Shown piece by piece: positions 18,149 to 27,790 of a DNA stretch of 64,000 nucleotides (positions within the stretch are counted from its first letter, which is position 1; every line of letters starts with the position of its first letter). This DNA comes from BMS3ABIN04 sp964553325 (GTDB lineage: Bacteria > Bacteroidota > Ignavibacteria > Ignavibacteriales > Melioribacteraceae): positions 29,383 through 93,382 of the forward strand of contig CAZKKI010000063.1 in the NCBI GenBank assembly GCA_964553325.1, in the 5' to 3' direction. Position numbers and translations under genes: made by a program. The notes beneath the pieces were generated by a model that was given only the letters and a program-made list of their open reading frames with translations, was not told the origin of the DNA and did not search any database.

Positions 18149-19777
18149 CTACTTGTCTAGTTCGGTTTTAGAAGAAGCGTATTCGTAAAGTTTGTTTATT
18201 TCTTTACTGTAATTCTCGTCGATTTCTTTAATTCTGTTGAAATCTTCAAGTGCTCTTTTGTAATTTTTTAATCGTAATCCCAAATAGCCGTGTAAAGCTA
18301 TGGCATCTTTGAAGTGATTACTTAATTCTATTGCTTTTTCCAAATCGTATAATGCTTCTTGATCCCTTTCCAGTTTATGTAAAAAGTTTGCTCTTATAAA
18401 ATAATTTTTACTCTCTTCCGGCTTAAGTTGTACTGCTTTCGAAATATCTTCAAGTCCTCTTTCGAAATCATTTTCTTTAAATAAAATTGTTGCTCTTTTT
18501 ACAAGCGCATCGTAATAATCTTGTTGCAGTTCAAGTACTTTGTTCAAGTCTTCAACGGTTTTGGTTAATTCGTTGTTTTTTTCGTAAGCAACGGCTCTTA
18601 AATAATAATATTGCGGATTATTACCGTTCAACTCAATCAGATTAGTAAAACTTAAAATTGCCCCGTCGGTTAATCCCAGTTTAAGGTTAATCAAACCGCG
18701 TAAAAGATGTAACTTTTCTACCGCATCGTTCATTTCAATTGCTTTATTTACAAGGGAAAGAGCCTCTTCCAAGTTATCATTGTTGTATTCGTAAACCGCT
18801 AAAATATATAACTGTTCAATAGTTTTGTTGTTTCGTTTTTTTAATTCTTTAAGTTCTTCGGAAGATCCTTCCACGTCGCCCAATTTCAGTTTCAAGCCGG
18901 CGGTGATGAGATAAATATCGTTTGTGTCTTCGGTTAAATCTTTTACCTTGTCAAGCTGTTCTATGGCTTTGTCCAATTGATTTTGTTCTTTGTAAATTTC
19001 CGCAAGCAACAAATACGGTTTAACAAATTCCTTATTGATTTCCGTAATTGCAATCAAGGCATCCAAAGAATGTTGAAGATCTCCTTTAAGATAGTTTATA
19101 AAAGCAATATTGTAAATTGCGCTTGAATATTCGGGATAAATTTCAACCGCTTTGTTAAACATTTTTTCGGCTTCTTCGTAATTACCGTGCTTGTACTGTA
19201 CAAATCCCAATATGTTATAAAGTTCAGGCGAATCCGGATTGGTTTCAAGTAAGTTTTTAATAATCTGTTCGGCTTCTTCAAATTCATTTAGTTTTATCTT
19301 TATCCGCGCCAATAAAGTCAGCGTATCAACATTATCGGGAGAAATTTCCAAAGACTTGTGAACAAAATTGAGAGCATCGTCATATTTTCTTTCTATGTAT
19401 TTTATTTCCCCTTTAATAAAAAATCCTTCAGCTCTGTCATTGCTTCCGGAAATAAATTTGTCGATGTAATTATTCGCCTCTTCAAATTTCTTTTGAATTA
19501 AAGCGATATTACTTAGAAAGTAAAACGTATACGGCGAAAAATGGGGATCTAACTTTGCAACGTTTAAAAAATCTTTTTCGGCAGCGGTGTGGTTCCCTAG
19601 GTAATATTCCGATATTCCACGCCCGTAAAGAGCGTTTATATTTTTGGCATCATATTTTAATGCCTTTTCATAGTTTTCCAATGCAGTCGAATATTCTTCG
19701 TTTTCTAACGCTATGCTTCCGTTGTTTAATAATTCTTCTATTTCCTTTTTGTGTAGCAGTTTGTTAAATATTCCCAT
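18149..19777 (-). CDS. Cytoplasmic tetratricopeptide-repeat protein
   Basis: A 542-residue protein made almost wholly of about 14-15 TPR units (recurring pattern A..Y.....L...A..DP), for example ALENYEKALKYDAKNINALY near the N-terminus. No signal peptide or membrane segment is visible. TPR arrays bind other proteins; no enzymatic domain is present, so the partner and role are unknown. AGAGGA lies five bases before ATG 19777. A separate transcription unit from HU is suggested by the hairpin that follows. Confidence 0.85.
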   Translation of the reverse strand: MGIFNKLLHKKEIEELLNNGSIALENEEYSTALENYEKALKYDAKNINALYGRGISEYYLGNHTAAEKDFLNVAKLDPHFSPYTFYFLSNIALIQKKFEEANNYIDKFISGSNDRAEGFFIKGEIKYIERKYDDALNFVHKSLEISPDNVDTLTLLARIKIKLNEFEEAEQIIKNLLETNPDSPELYNILGFVQYKHGNYEEAEKMFNKAVEIYPEYSSAIYNIAFINYLKGDLQHSLDALIAITEINKEFVKPYLLLAEIYKEQNQLDKAIEQLDKVKDLTEDTNDIYLITAGLKLKLGDVEGSSEELKELKKRNNKTIEQLYILAVYEYNNDNLEEALSLVNKAIEMNDAVEKLHLLRGLINLKLGLTDGAILSFTNLIELNGNNPQYYYLRAVAYEKNNELTKTVEDLNKVLELQQDYYDALVKRATILFKENDFERGLEDISKAVQLKPEESKNYFIRANFLHKLERDQEALYDLEKAIELSNHFKDAIALHGYLGLRLKNYKRALEDFNRIKEIDENYSKEINKLYEYASSKTELDK

Positions 19778-19854
19778 TGTGTCCTCTCAAATAATAAAAT
19801 TTCACTAAACTTTATATATAAAATAAAAAAATAATTTACTTATAAAAAATCGAT

Positions 19855-21846
19855 TTACGCAGAAGGCAGAACAAATTTAAAATGACTGCCTTTTCCCACT
19901 TCGCTTTCCGCCCAAATTTTTCCGCCGTTTTTATCAATGAACTCTTTACACAAAATCAACCCGATACCGGTACCTTTTTCTTTTGCCGTTCCGTATGTGG
20001 TTTGAATTGCGTCAATACGGAATAAATTATCAAGCTCTTCTTGTTTGATTCCAATCCCTGAATCGCTTATATCAACTTCAATTTGATTGTTGTTTTTCTT
20101 TGCCGAAACTACAACTTTACCGCTTTCGCGAGTAAATTTAACCGAGTTGGTTAACAAATTCCGTATTACGGTGGAAATTGTATTTTGGTCGGCATATACA
20201 TTTAACTCGGGAGGCACTTTATTTTCAATAACGATATTTTTTCTTTTGGCCGACGCTTCAAGAACCTCGATTGTTTTATTAACCAACTGTCTCAAATTTA
20301 TTTTTTGAGGAATCAAAGGTATCATTCCACGTTGCGACATCGACCAACTAAGCAAATTATCCAGTAATTCGTTTGATGATCTCGCAGCTTTATTAATTTC
20401 CTTCAGCGATAAAATTTTCTCTTCATCCGTTAAAGAATCGAAATCCTTAATCATCATATCTGAAAATGCAATAATCGAATGAAACGGATTTTTAAGATCG
20501 TGGGAAATAATAGAGAAAAATACGTCTTTTGTAGAGTTAAGCCATTTTAATTTTTCATTTGCATCGGTTTTGACTTTATAAGCATAAAATATTGCCAATC
20601 CGAATAAAATGAAAAGTACCGAACTGATTAAAAGAAAGTTTCTGAAGTTTCTTTCTTTGTTTAATTCGTAGTTTTGAATTCTTTTGGCGTTCTTCAATTT
20701 ATTGATTTCGTTTTCCTTCTGAGCCGTTTCGTATTTAACCTGCAGTTCGGCAACTTTTTTATTGAATTCAGAAGAAAAAAGTTGTTCTTTAACTTCCGTG
20801 AATTTTTCGGAATATTCCAAAGCCTTTTTGTAATTCCCGAGTTCTTTGTAAAACGAAATAAAATTCTCGTAAGTGTCGCCGATTAATTTTTTGGATCCGA
20901 TTTGTTGCGCCAAATTAAGTGATTTGGTTAAATAATTTTCGGCTTTCGAGTAATCTTTAAGTAAAAGGTATGCTTTTCCCAAATTTCCGGAAGATGTTAC
21001 AATCCCGTTTTTATCATCAATTTCTTCTGCAAGTTTGAGCGCTTTATTTAAGTAGGGAATCGCTTTTTCAGCATTGCCCCTTTCAATAAATAATTCCCCG
21101 ATATTGTTATACGAAGTTTCAATCGAATACAAATTGCCCAGTTTCAATTTTATTTCCAATGCCCGTTCATAATTTCTTAGTGCTTTATCGTATTGTCCCA
21201 AATCCCGATAAATTAATCCGATATTATTAAGTGCAACAACCACTCCGCTGCTGTCGTTTAATTTCTCTTTTTGAGCAAGGGATTTTTTAAAATAAAACAG
21301 TGCCTTTTCATAATTTTTTAAGTTCCAGTAAACACTGCCAATACCGTTTTGCGATTCCGCAACACCATTGAAATCGTTTGCTTTTTCATAATAATCCAAA
21401 CTCTTTAGAAAGTATTTCAATGCTTCCGCATAATTACCGATTTCATTATTTAACATTGCAATATTATACGACGCGACTGCCAATGGTCTGCTATCACCCA
21501 ATTCTTCCGCCAGTTTTAGAGATTGTTTGTAAATCGTAATAGCGGAATCGTATTCGGCTTTGAGCCAAAGAATATTGCCTATGTTTGTCAACGCTGCAAA
21601 CATTCCGGTTTTATAGGATAAGTTTTCCGCTTCCGCTAGAGCTTCTTTTGCGTACTTCAGACTTTGTGAAGTTGAAGTTCCCCAATATGCCCCGGCTAGT
21701 TTATTCAAAATTTTAACCCGTTCGACACCGTCGACTGAGTCAAGTTTGGCTTCAAGACTGTCAATTATTCCGAATGCAAAGTTTATCGTGTGAAATGACA
21801 TTAAAAAAAATATTACTAATGCAATATTGTTAATTCTGTTAAACAT
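19855..21846 (-). CDS. TPR-domain sensor histidine kinase
   Basis: A 663-residue membrane kinase. A signal sequence or first membrane segment (about 5-26) is followed by an extracytoplasmic array of seven or so TPRs (about 55-345), a coiled region, a membrane segment near 402-422, a dimerisation/phosphoacceptor domain with H449 in SHDLKNPFHS, and an ATPase domain with IRNLLTNSVKF (N box), DSGIGI (G1) and GTGIGL (G2). No receiver domain is fused and no response regulator is adjacent, so it is an orphan kinase. TPR-kinases of this layout are common in Bacteroidota. Confidence 0.92.
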   Translation of the reverse strand: MFNRINNIALVIFFLMSFHTINFAFGIIDSLEAKLDSVDGVERVKILNKLAGAYWGTSTSQSLKYAKEALAEAENLSYKTGMFAALTNIGNILWLKAEYDSAITIYKQSLKLAEELGDSRPLAVASYNIAMLNNEIGNYAEALKYFLKSLDYYEKANDFNGVAESQNGIGSVYWNLKNYEKALFYFKKSLAQKEKLNDSSGVVVALNNIGLIYRDLGQYDKALRNYERALEIKLKLGNLYSIETSYNNIGELFIERGNAEKAIPYLNKALKLAEEIDDKNGIVTSSGNLGKAYLLLKDYSKAENYLTKSLNLAQQIGSKKLIGDTYENFISFYKELGNYKKALEYSEKFTEVKEQLFSSEFNKKVAELQVKYETAQKENEINKLKNAKRIQNYELNKERNFRNFLLISSVLFILFGLAIFYAYKVKTDANEKLKWLNSTKDVFFSIISHDLKNPFHSIIAFSDMMIKDFDSLTDEEKILSLKEINKAARSSNELLDNLLSWSMSQRGMIPLIPQKINLRQLVNKTIEVLEASAKRKNIVIENKVPPELNVYADQNTISTVIRNLLTNSVKFTRESGKVVVSAKKNNNQIEVDISDSGIGIKQEELDNLFRIDAIQTTYGTAKEKGTGIGLILCKEFIDKNGGKIWAESEVGKGSHFKFVLPSA

Positions 21847-21893
21847 TCACGTACTTCCTACATTACTTTTTGGGTAATCTTTTTAAATAAGAA

Positions 21894-22237
21894 CTATTGC
21901 TCAATACGGCAAAAGATGCCGTTTGCAGTGTTACCGACAATCAGAAATATATCGAAATTATTTTTTACGTGTTCCGTTTTCTTCAGCACTTCCAGATTAT
22001 TTGCGTTTGCCGTATCGATACACATAATAGAAACTTTTTCAGCCGATTCCTCAATAAGTTCATCCGGAGTATTTAGACCTATTGACCGCACAAACTCCTT
22101 TTACATTTGCCTCATCCCTCAAAATTTCATCCAATGAGGAACGAACTTGTTTAATATTCCCAGGCAACCGAGCTTATATTGTCGTAAATAAGCGACATCG
22201 AATATTCGTTGAGGTCCGCCTTCGAATATATTTTCAT
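21894..22237 (-). pseudogene. Decayed IMP dehydrogenase/GMP reductase-like gene
   Basis: Three consecutive frames on the minus strand read as pieces of one IMPDH-like protein. From ATG 22237 the N-terminus reads NEYSMSLIYDNISSV (compare SLTYDDVLLVPG of IMPDH). After a one-base shift it continues PGNIKQVRSSLDEILRDE and VKGVCAV; after a second shift SIGLNTPDELIEE, then IMCIDTANANNLEVLKK and FLIVGNTANG, matching the IMPDH stretch ending IDTAHGHS...VIAGNVAT. The middle (CBS region) and the whole C-terminus with the catalytic Cys are missing, and a stop lies at 21894. The result is a roughly 115-codon remnant that cannot encode an active enzyme. Confidence 0.65.
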
Positions 22238-22255
22238 AAGTAGAATATTAATAAA

Positions 22256-24166
22256 TTATTCGTTTAATAATTCTTCCATTTTATCGAGCAATTCATTCAT
22301 TTTTGTTACAACGGCTTTTACGGGTTCAGGAGACGTCATATCTACTCCGGCTTCTTTCAGCACATCAATCGGATATTTTGAACTCCCCGATTTAAGAAAA
22401 TTCAAATATTTCTCGATTGCCGGTTTTCCTTCTTTAATTACCTTGGCGGCTAGTGCCTGCGATGCGGCAAAACTTGTAGCATATTGATAAACATAAAAAT
22501 TATAATAAAAATGTGGAATTCTTGCCCAAGTATAAGTTTCCTCTTCATCAACAGTCATTGCATCTCCCCAATAACGTTGATACATTTCTTCGTAGAGATT
22601 GCAAAGTTTATCGGGGGTTAATGCGTCGCCTTTTTCCGTTTTTTCATTTACCAATTTTTCAAATTCGGCGAATCTTGTTTGGCGATAAAACGTTGTAACA
22701 ATATTCGTTAAATTTTTCTCAATTAGAGCCAACTTTTCCATTTTCGTTTCCGCATTGTCTATCAAATAATCGAGCAACAAAGCCTCGTTCATTGTTGAAG
22801 CAACTTCCGCTACAAAAATGGAATAATTTGCATACGGAAACGGTTGATTCCGTTCGGTGTAATACGAATGCATGTTATGCCCCATTTCATGGGCAAGCGT
22901 AAACAAATCGTCTAACTCATCAGCCCAATTAAGCAATACGTAAGGATGAACTCCGTACGTTGTACCGGAGGAATACGCACCGCTGCGTTTCCCTTTTGTT
23001 TCGTAAACGTCTATCCATCTATTTTCAAAAGCCATTTTCAAATTATTGACGTAATCCTCGCCCAAAGGTTTCAAAGCTTCGAGCAGGATTTTTTTCGATT
23101 CTTCATAATCGTATTTTTTCTTTACCGACGGAAATAATGTTACATAAGTATCGTACGGATGTAATTCGTCGATTTTCAACATTTGCTTTTTAATCTTCGC
23201 CCAGCGGTGTAACGGCTCCAAATTTTCGTTAACCGTCGAAATTAAATTATTGTAAACCGAAACCGGAATGTTGTTTGGCGTTAACGCCGCTTCCAAGTTC
23301 GAATTATATTTGCGCGCTTTGGCATAAAAAATATTCGATTTGATATTACCGTTAAATAAAGAGACCAAAGTATTTTTGTATTCCATAAAAGGTTTGTAGT
23401 ATCCCTTGTAAACTCTCTTTCTGTAATCGCGGTTTAACGAATACATTGCCGCCCCATAACGTGCGTGAGAAATTTTAATCGGTGTGCCGTCTTCACCTTC
23501 TACAGTCGGAAATTGAATATCGGCATTATTAAACATTCCGAATGTCGAATATGCAACACTTGTAGCGGGTCCGGCCAAAGCAAGAATTTCCTCTTCGCCG
23601 GGTGAGAGTGTATGAGGTTTCAATCGCAATAAATCTTCAAGTAAATGTTTATAAACCGCAAGATCTTTTTCCTCGTCAACAAACTTCCATAATTTATCTT
23701 CGGGAATGGAAAGAATCTCGGGGCGAATAAAGGATGATGCCGCCGAAACTTGTGAATACAACGACATTATTCGCTCGAATCTGCTTTGATTTTCAGGATT
23801 CGATAAATCCAAATCTTTCGACAGACTAGCGTACAAATAAAGTTTACCGACCTTAATTTCAACTTCGTCGCTAAACTTCAAACATTCAAGTAAATTTTCA
23901 GCGGAAGAACCGAGCTTGCCTTCAAATTTTTCGTATTTACCTATTGCTTCTTTTACCCATTCGAAATCTTTTTCCCATTCTTCGGGTGATTTATATACAT
24001 CTTCAAGATTCCATTTGTATTCTTCCGCAATTTGATCCCGCGTCGGAACTTCTTTAGTTTTTTCCTGCGCGAGAACATCAGTGTTAAATAAAAAACCGGA
24101 CGTTATAATTAATGCTGCCAATTTAATCCTCACTAAACTTTTTGTTATTGAAATAAGACTTTTCAT
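22256..24166 (-). CDS. pepF: Secreted oligoendopeptidase F (M3 metallopeptidase)
   Basis: Zinc peptidase that cleaves medium-sized peptides. The 636-residue protein has the catalytic HEMGH motif (H426-H430) within LFTLAHEMGHNMHSYY, a downstream Glu in ASTMNEALLLDYL, and the PepF-type C-terminal region ending in the FLKSGSSKYPIDVLKEAGVD signature. Unlike the usual cytoplasmic PepF it begins with a hydrophobic leader ending near VLAQ (about residues 15-34), so it is probably exported to the periplasm. Neighbours give no pathway; it stands alone after the helicase-nuclease gene. Confidence 0.94.
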   Translation of the reverse strand: MKSLISITKSLVRIKLAALIITSGFLFNTDVLAQEKTKEVPTRDQIAEEYKWNLEDVYKSPEEWEKDFEWVKEAIGKYEKFEGKLGSSAENLLECLKFSDEVEIKVGKLYLYASLSKDLDLSNPENQSRFERIMSLYSQVSAASSFIRPEILSIPEDKLWKFVDEEKDLAVYKHLLEDLLRLKPHTLSPGEEEILALAGPATSVAYSTFGMFNNADIQFPTVEGEDGTPIKISHARYGAAMYSLNRDYRKRVYKGYYKPFMEYKNTLVSLFNGNIKSNIFYAKARKYNSNLEAALTPNNIPVSVYNNLISTVNENLEPLHRWAKIKKQMLKIDELHPYDTYVTLFPSVKKKYDYEESKKILLEALKPLGEDYVNNLKMAFENRWIDVYETKGKRSGAYSSGTTYGVHPYVLLNWADELDDLFTLAHEMGHNMHSYYTERNQPFPYANYSIFVAEVASTMNEALLLDYLIDNAETKMEKLALIEKNLTNIVTTFYRQTRFAEFEKLVNEKTEKGDALTPDKLCNLYEEMYQRYWGDAMTVDEEETYTWARIPHFYYNFYVYQYATSFAASQALAAKVIKEGKPAIEKYLNFLKSGSSKYPIDVLKEAGVDMTSPEPVKAVVTKMNELLDKMEELLNE

Positions 24167-24244
24167 TTGATTACCTCAAAATTAAATTTCAAGAGAATTG
24201 GAGAACTTGAAAAAACCGACATTTAAGATAATAAATTTCGAACT

Positions 24245-27200
24245 TTATTTAACAACGGTTTCCGTTACTTTTAATATGCAATTTTCTTCCTCATCGGAAA
24301 AATGACAAAATTTACAATGAGATAAATCGGGCTTGAAATCGTAACGTCTAATCGTTTCAACAACTTTTTTAACATTACGCCCGAAAACCGTCAGTTCTTT
24401 CCGCTTGATGTTTTTAACGTAAGTTTTTTCGGGCTTTACGATGAATATTAAACGCAGTTCGAAATTATCAATTTGCGGATACGCTTTACTCAAAACGTAA
24501 GCGTAAAATTTTAATTGGTTGATGTATCCGTTAACCTTATTCGCAAGAGAAATATCATTCACCTCGTCGCTTTTATAATCCACAATAATAATTTTATCGG
24601 GTAAAACAATTAACTTATCCACAATTCCGTACAGAAAATAATCGTCTTCCGCAGTGTAAATTTCATATTCGTTTTTGTAATTGTGGAATTTTTGTAAAAA
24701 GCCAAATTCTTCCGAACGGTAAAAATTTAATACCTTTTTCAAAATCCGGTTTTTAATTTTTTCCAGTTCGTGTATTATACCGGGATTACCAACCGCTTCC
24801 GCCTTCAGCAAATTTTCAATTTCTGTCTGCAACATTTCTTCTTTAATTTCCTTTTCCAGCAACGAATGAATAATTCTGCCTTGTACGTCTCCCGAAACCC
24901 GCACTTCTTCATCGTCTTCTTTATAATTAAATTCGTATGTGTTTTTTATGCGCCTGTTCAACGAATGCAATTTCGAATAACCGAGTTCGTAAGTAAGTTT
25001 GTATTTTACCGGACACTGTGAAAACACCGCGATTTTTGATGCCGAAACGATTTCGTTTTTTTCCACATCCGTAATTTTACCGGTATTAATTTTTTTGGGG
25101 AATCCGGTTTTAATTTTCGTTGAGGCGCCGCTTTTTTTCACTTTTACTTCATTAATAATCGGAATATTTAAATTTATATTTATCTTACTTTCAACAAATT
25201 TTCCTTCTTTGGGTCCGGCAACCGTCAGTTCGGTGGAAATTCGATAACTTTCTTCCACCCTATCAGCTTCTAATGTTCCGAATAAAAAGTCCGCAAATGA
25301 ATTCCGCGGAAAGTTACCCCTGTTTGCCGTAGCGGAAACAAACAGATAACTTTCGGCTCTCGTTACTCCGACGTACAACAACCTTTTTGTCTCGGCAATT
25401 TCCTTTCGGTGTTGGACGTAATCGGACAACCAGACTATCGGTGCGGCTTTGTAACTTTCGAAGAAACTGTTTAACGGAACTTTTGTCATTATCCCGAAAT
25501 TTTTATCGATTCTGACCGATTTGGATTTGGTGCGGTCTTGCTGTGTTCTGTCGGCTGTTTTAAATAGAAAGACCACTTTGAATTCCAACCCTTTGGCTTT
25601 ATGCAAAGTCATTAAACTGACCGCATCGGTATTCTCCAAAATTTTCGCTTGTCCCTCGTCGTCGGTTTTTTCAATCGATTCCGACAAATAATTAACAAAA
25701 TCGTACAACGTATTAAAACTCTGATTAGAAAAAGCATTAGCAATTGAAATAATTTTTTCCAGATTTGCTATTTCCTGCGCAGAGTTTCTTTTTGCAGCGA
25801 GAACAGACCAATAACCGGTATCCTCACAAATCTTTCTGATTAACTTTGCAAAGTTCGAAGATGAAGATTCCCGAATATGCGAATTTATCAAATCCAAGAT
25901 GCCGGCGGCTTTATTGTTATGCAATGAGTAATTCTTAAATTTCTCAAAAAATGTTTCCCCTTCGCATAAAGAAACTTCGAACAATTCAGCGTCGGAAAAA
26001 GTATAAAACGGACTTCTTAACATTCCGACAAACGCTTTATCGTCGTGCGGGTTAAGAAGAAAAGTGAGATAATTACTTATATCGTAAATGATTTGTTTTT
26101 GGTAAAATCCTTTTCCGCCGATAATTATGTAAGGAATGTCATATTTCACAAACTCCTTTTCCAAATCCTCAAAAGCCGAGCGTTTTCTACAAAGGATCGC
26201 AATATCCCCGAAGCCGGCTTTGTTTGTCCGAATCAATTCTAGAATTTTTGCGGTGACAAGTTCGCTTTCGGTCTGACCGTCTTCTTCCTTATCGGCTAAC
26301 AGAAATTCGATGTAACCTTGGTCTTCCTTGTTATACGCGCAAACTATTTTTTCATATTCAACTTCATTAAATTCCAGATTCGGTGACTCGAAAAGCTTTT
26401 CGAATACATGATTTGTAAAACCGGCGATGTTCGGCGCCATACGGAAACTGTGCGGCAGTACGAGAGGTGTTCCGTCCCGACTTATTTCCGTTTTGGTTCT
26501 GTTAAAAACCTCAAGTTCGGCACCGCGGAACATGTAAATACTTTGTTTTTCGTCGCCAACCACAAACAAATTACCTTTTCTCAAATTTTCCAGTATCGGC
26601 ATAAAGATATTATATTGCACTTCATTCGTATCTTGGTATTCGTCGATCATTATGTATTCGTACTTTGCTCTGAGTTTTTCTTGAATTTGCGGTTCCCGAA
26701 TCAATACTTCCGTAAATAGCAACATATCTTCGTAATCCAGATAGGCGTTATCCGATTTTTTCTTTTGATAAATACCGTATAACTCTTCAAAAACCTTAAG
26801 AAAATTCAATCCGAATAAAGCCAATTGCTTTTCGACCGAAGAATTATCATCATTCAACTCCAGATTTTTAATCGAGTCAAAAAAATTATGGATAAAATTT
26901 ATTTTGTCGGAAAACCGTTCGTAATCGGCTGTTGCAAGGTAACCCCGTTTCTTTACGGTTCCGCTCTTTGTAAGCATAATTTCGCTTATATTTTGTAATA
27001 TTATAATTTTATCAATTAAAACTTCGGCTTTTTTAACTTCAAGTAATAAGCGGTTTATTGAATCGACGGTTTCATTTTCTTTGTCGGGTGAATAAGCGAA
27101 ATCGTTTATTTCCCGTATGTAGTCAATCACTTTCGAAACATCACCGGCTAAATACTTTTCGAGTTTTCTTTTGAAATCGGTACCGAAATTTTTCGCAACT

Positions 27201-27790
27201 GTTTCGGGAGAATATTTATAAATATTTTCCTTCACGAAAAATATGTTCTTACGATTTTTTATCGCGGAAGTAAGTTCGTTTACCAATGTAAATTTGGAAC
27301 CGAAAATTCTAATTAAATATTTTATTTCGTTTTCCAACAATTTCGAGTGAACAAATTCCTTAAATAATTCTTCCGTGCTTTTTTCAATTAGCTCTGCGGA
27401 AACGGATTCGTCTATCGGAATAAAATTAACGTCCAAACCGGCATCGGGTGCATTTTCCTTCAAAATACTTATACAAAAAGAATGGATGGTGGAAATGTTA
27501 GCCGATACAAGATTCTGACGCATTTTTTCAAGCCGGTAAATTTTTTCTTTCTCTGTTTCAATTTTTAATCTGTCGTTAATTTCTTTGGCAATCCTCGAAT
27601 ATAACTCGGCTGCAGCTTTTTCCGTAAATGTAATGGCAACGATTTTATCCAAATCGATATTTTCATTAAGGGCAATTTCCACATAACGCTTCGAGAAAAC
27701 AAAAGTTTTACCCGGACCGGCATTTGCCGTAAGCGAGATATGCTTGTTATAACCTAATGCCTTTCTTTGATTTTCAGTTAAAATGCTCAT
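24245..27790 (-). CDS. UvrD/RecB-type helicase fused to PD-(D/E)XK nuclease (AddA-like)
   Basis: A 1181-residue DNA end-processing enzyme. The SF1A helicase part has Walker A as AGPGKT (24-29, with Pro where Ser is usual), FTEKAAAEL (motif Ia region), DEYQDTNEVQ (motif II), GDEKQSIYMFRGA (III) and VTRAESYLF (VI). The C-terminal nuclease has the His motif QGRIIHSLLEKEI and GIVDKLIVLPDKIIIVDYK. Four cysteines bracket it (C926, C1159, C1162, C1171), a pattern like the iron-sulfur RecB-family nucleases. No AddB partner is adjacent. Its ATG overlaps the stop of the upstream kinase gene by one base. Confidence 0.88.
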   Translation of the reverse strand: MSILTENQRKALGYNKHISLTANAGPGKTFVFSKRYVEIALNENIDLDKIVAITFTEKAAAELYSRIAKEINDRLKIETEKEKIYRLEKMRQNLVSANISTIHSFCISILKENAPDAGLDVNFIPIDESVSAELIEKSTEELFKEFVHSKLLENEIKYLIRIFGSKFTLVNELTSAIKNRKNIFFVKENIYKYSPETVAKNFGTDFKRKLEKYLAGDVSKVIDYIREINDFAYSPDKENETVDSINRLLLEVKKAEVLIDKIIILQNISEIMLTKSGTVKKRGYLATADYERFSDKINFIHNFFDSIKNLELNDDNSSVEKQLALFGLNFLKVFEELYGIYQKKKSDNAYLDYEDMLLFTEVLIREPQIQEKLRAKYEYIMIDEYQDTNEVQYNIFMPILENLRKGNLFVVGDEKQSIYMFRGAELEVFNRTKTEISRDGTPLVLPHSFRMAPNIAGFTNHVFEKLFESPNLEFNEVEYEKIVCAYNKEDQGYIEFLLADKEEDGQTESELVTAKILELIRTNKAGFGDIAILCRKRSAFEDLEKEFVKYDIPYIIIGGKGFYQKQIIYDISNYLTFLLNPHDDKAFVGMLRSPFYTFSDAELFEVSLCEGETFFEKFKNYSLHNNKAAGILDLINSHIRESSSSNFAKLIRKICEDTGYWSVLAAKRNSAQEIANLEKIISIANAFSNQSFNTLYDFVNYLSESIEKTDDEGQAKILENTDAVSLMTLHKAKGLEFKVVFLFKTADRTQQDRTKSKSVRIDKNFGIMTKVPLNSFFESYKAAPIVWLSDYVQHRKEIAETKRLLYVGVTRAESYLFVSATANRGNFPRNSFADFLFGTLEADRVEESYRISTELTVAGPKEGKFVESKININLNIPIINEVKVKKSGASTKIKTGFPKKINTGKITDVEKNEIVSASKIAVFSQCPVKYKLTYELGYSKLHSLNRRIKNTYEFNYKEDDEEVRVSGDVQGRIIHSLLEKEIKEEMLQTEIENLLKAEAVGNPGIIHELEKIKNRILKKVLNFYRSEEFGFLQKFHNYKNEYEIYTAEDDYFLYGIVDKLIVLPDKIIIVDYKSDEVNDISLANKVNGYINQLKFYAYVLSKAYPQIDNFELRLIFIVKPEKTYVKNIKRKELTVFGRNVKKVVETIRRYDFKPDLSHCKFCHFSDEEENCILKVTETVVK

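Noticed and set aside
21916..22137. Plus-strand 73-codon open frame
   Set aside because: It is the antisense of the IMPDH-like remnant and has no ribosome site or family resemblance.
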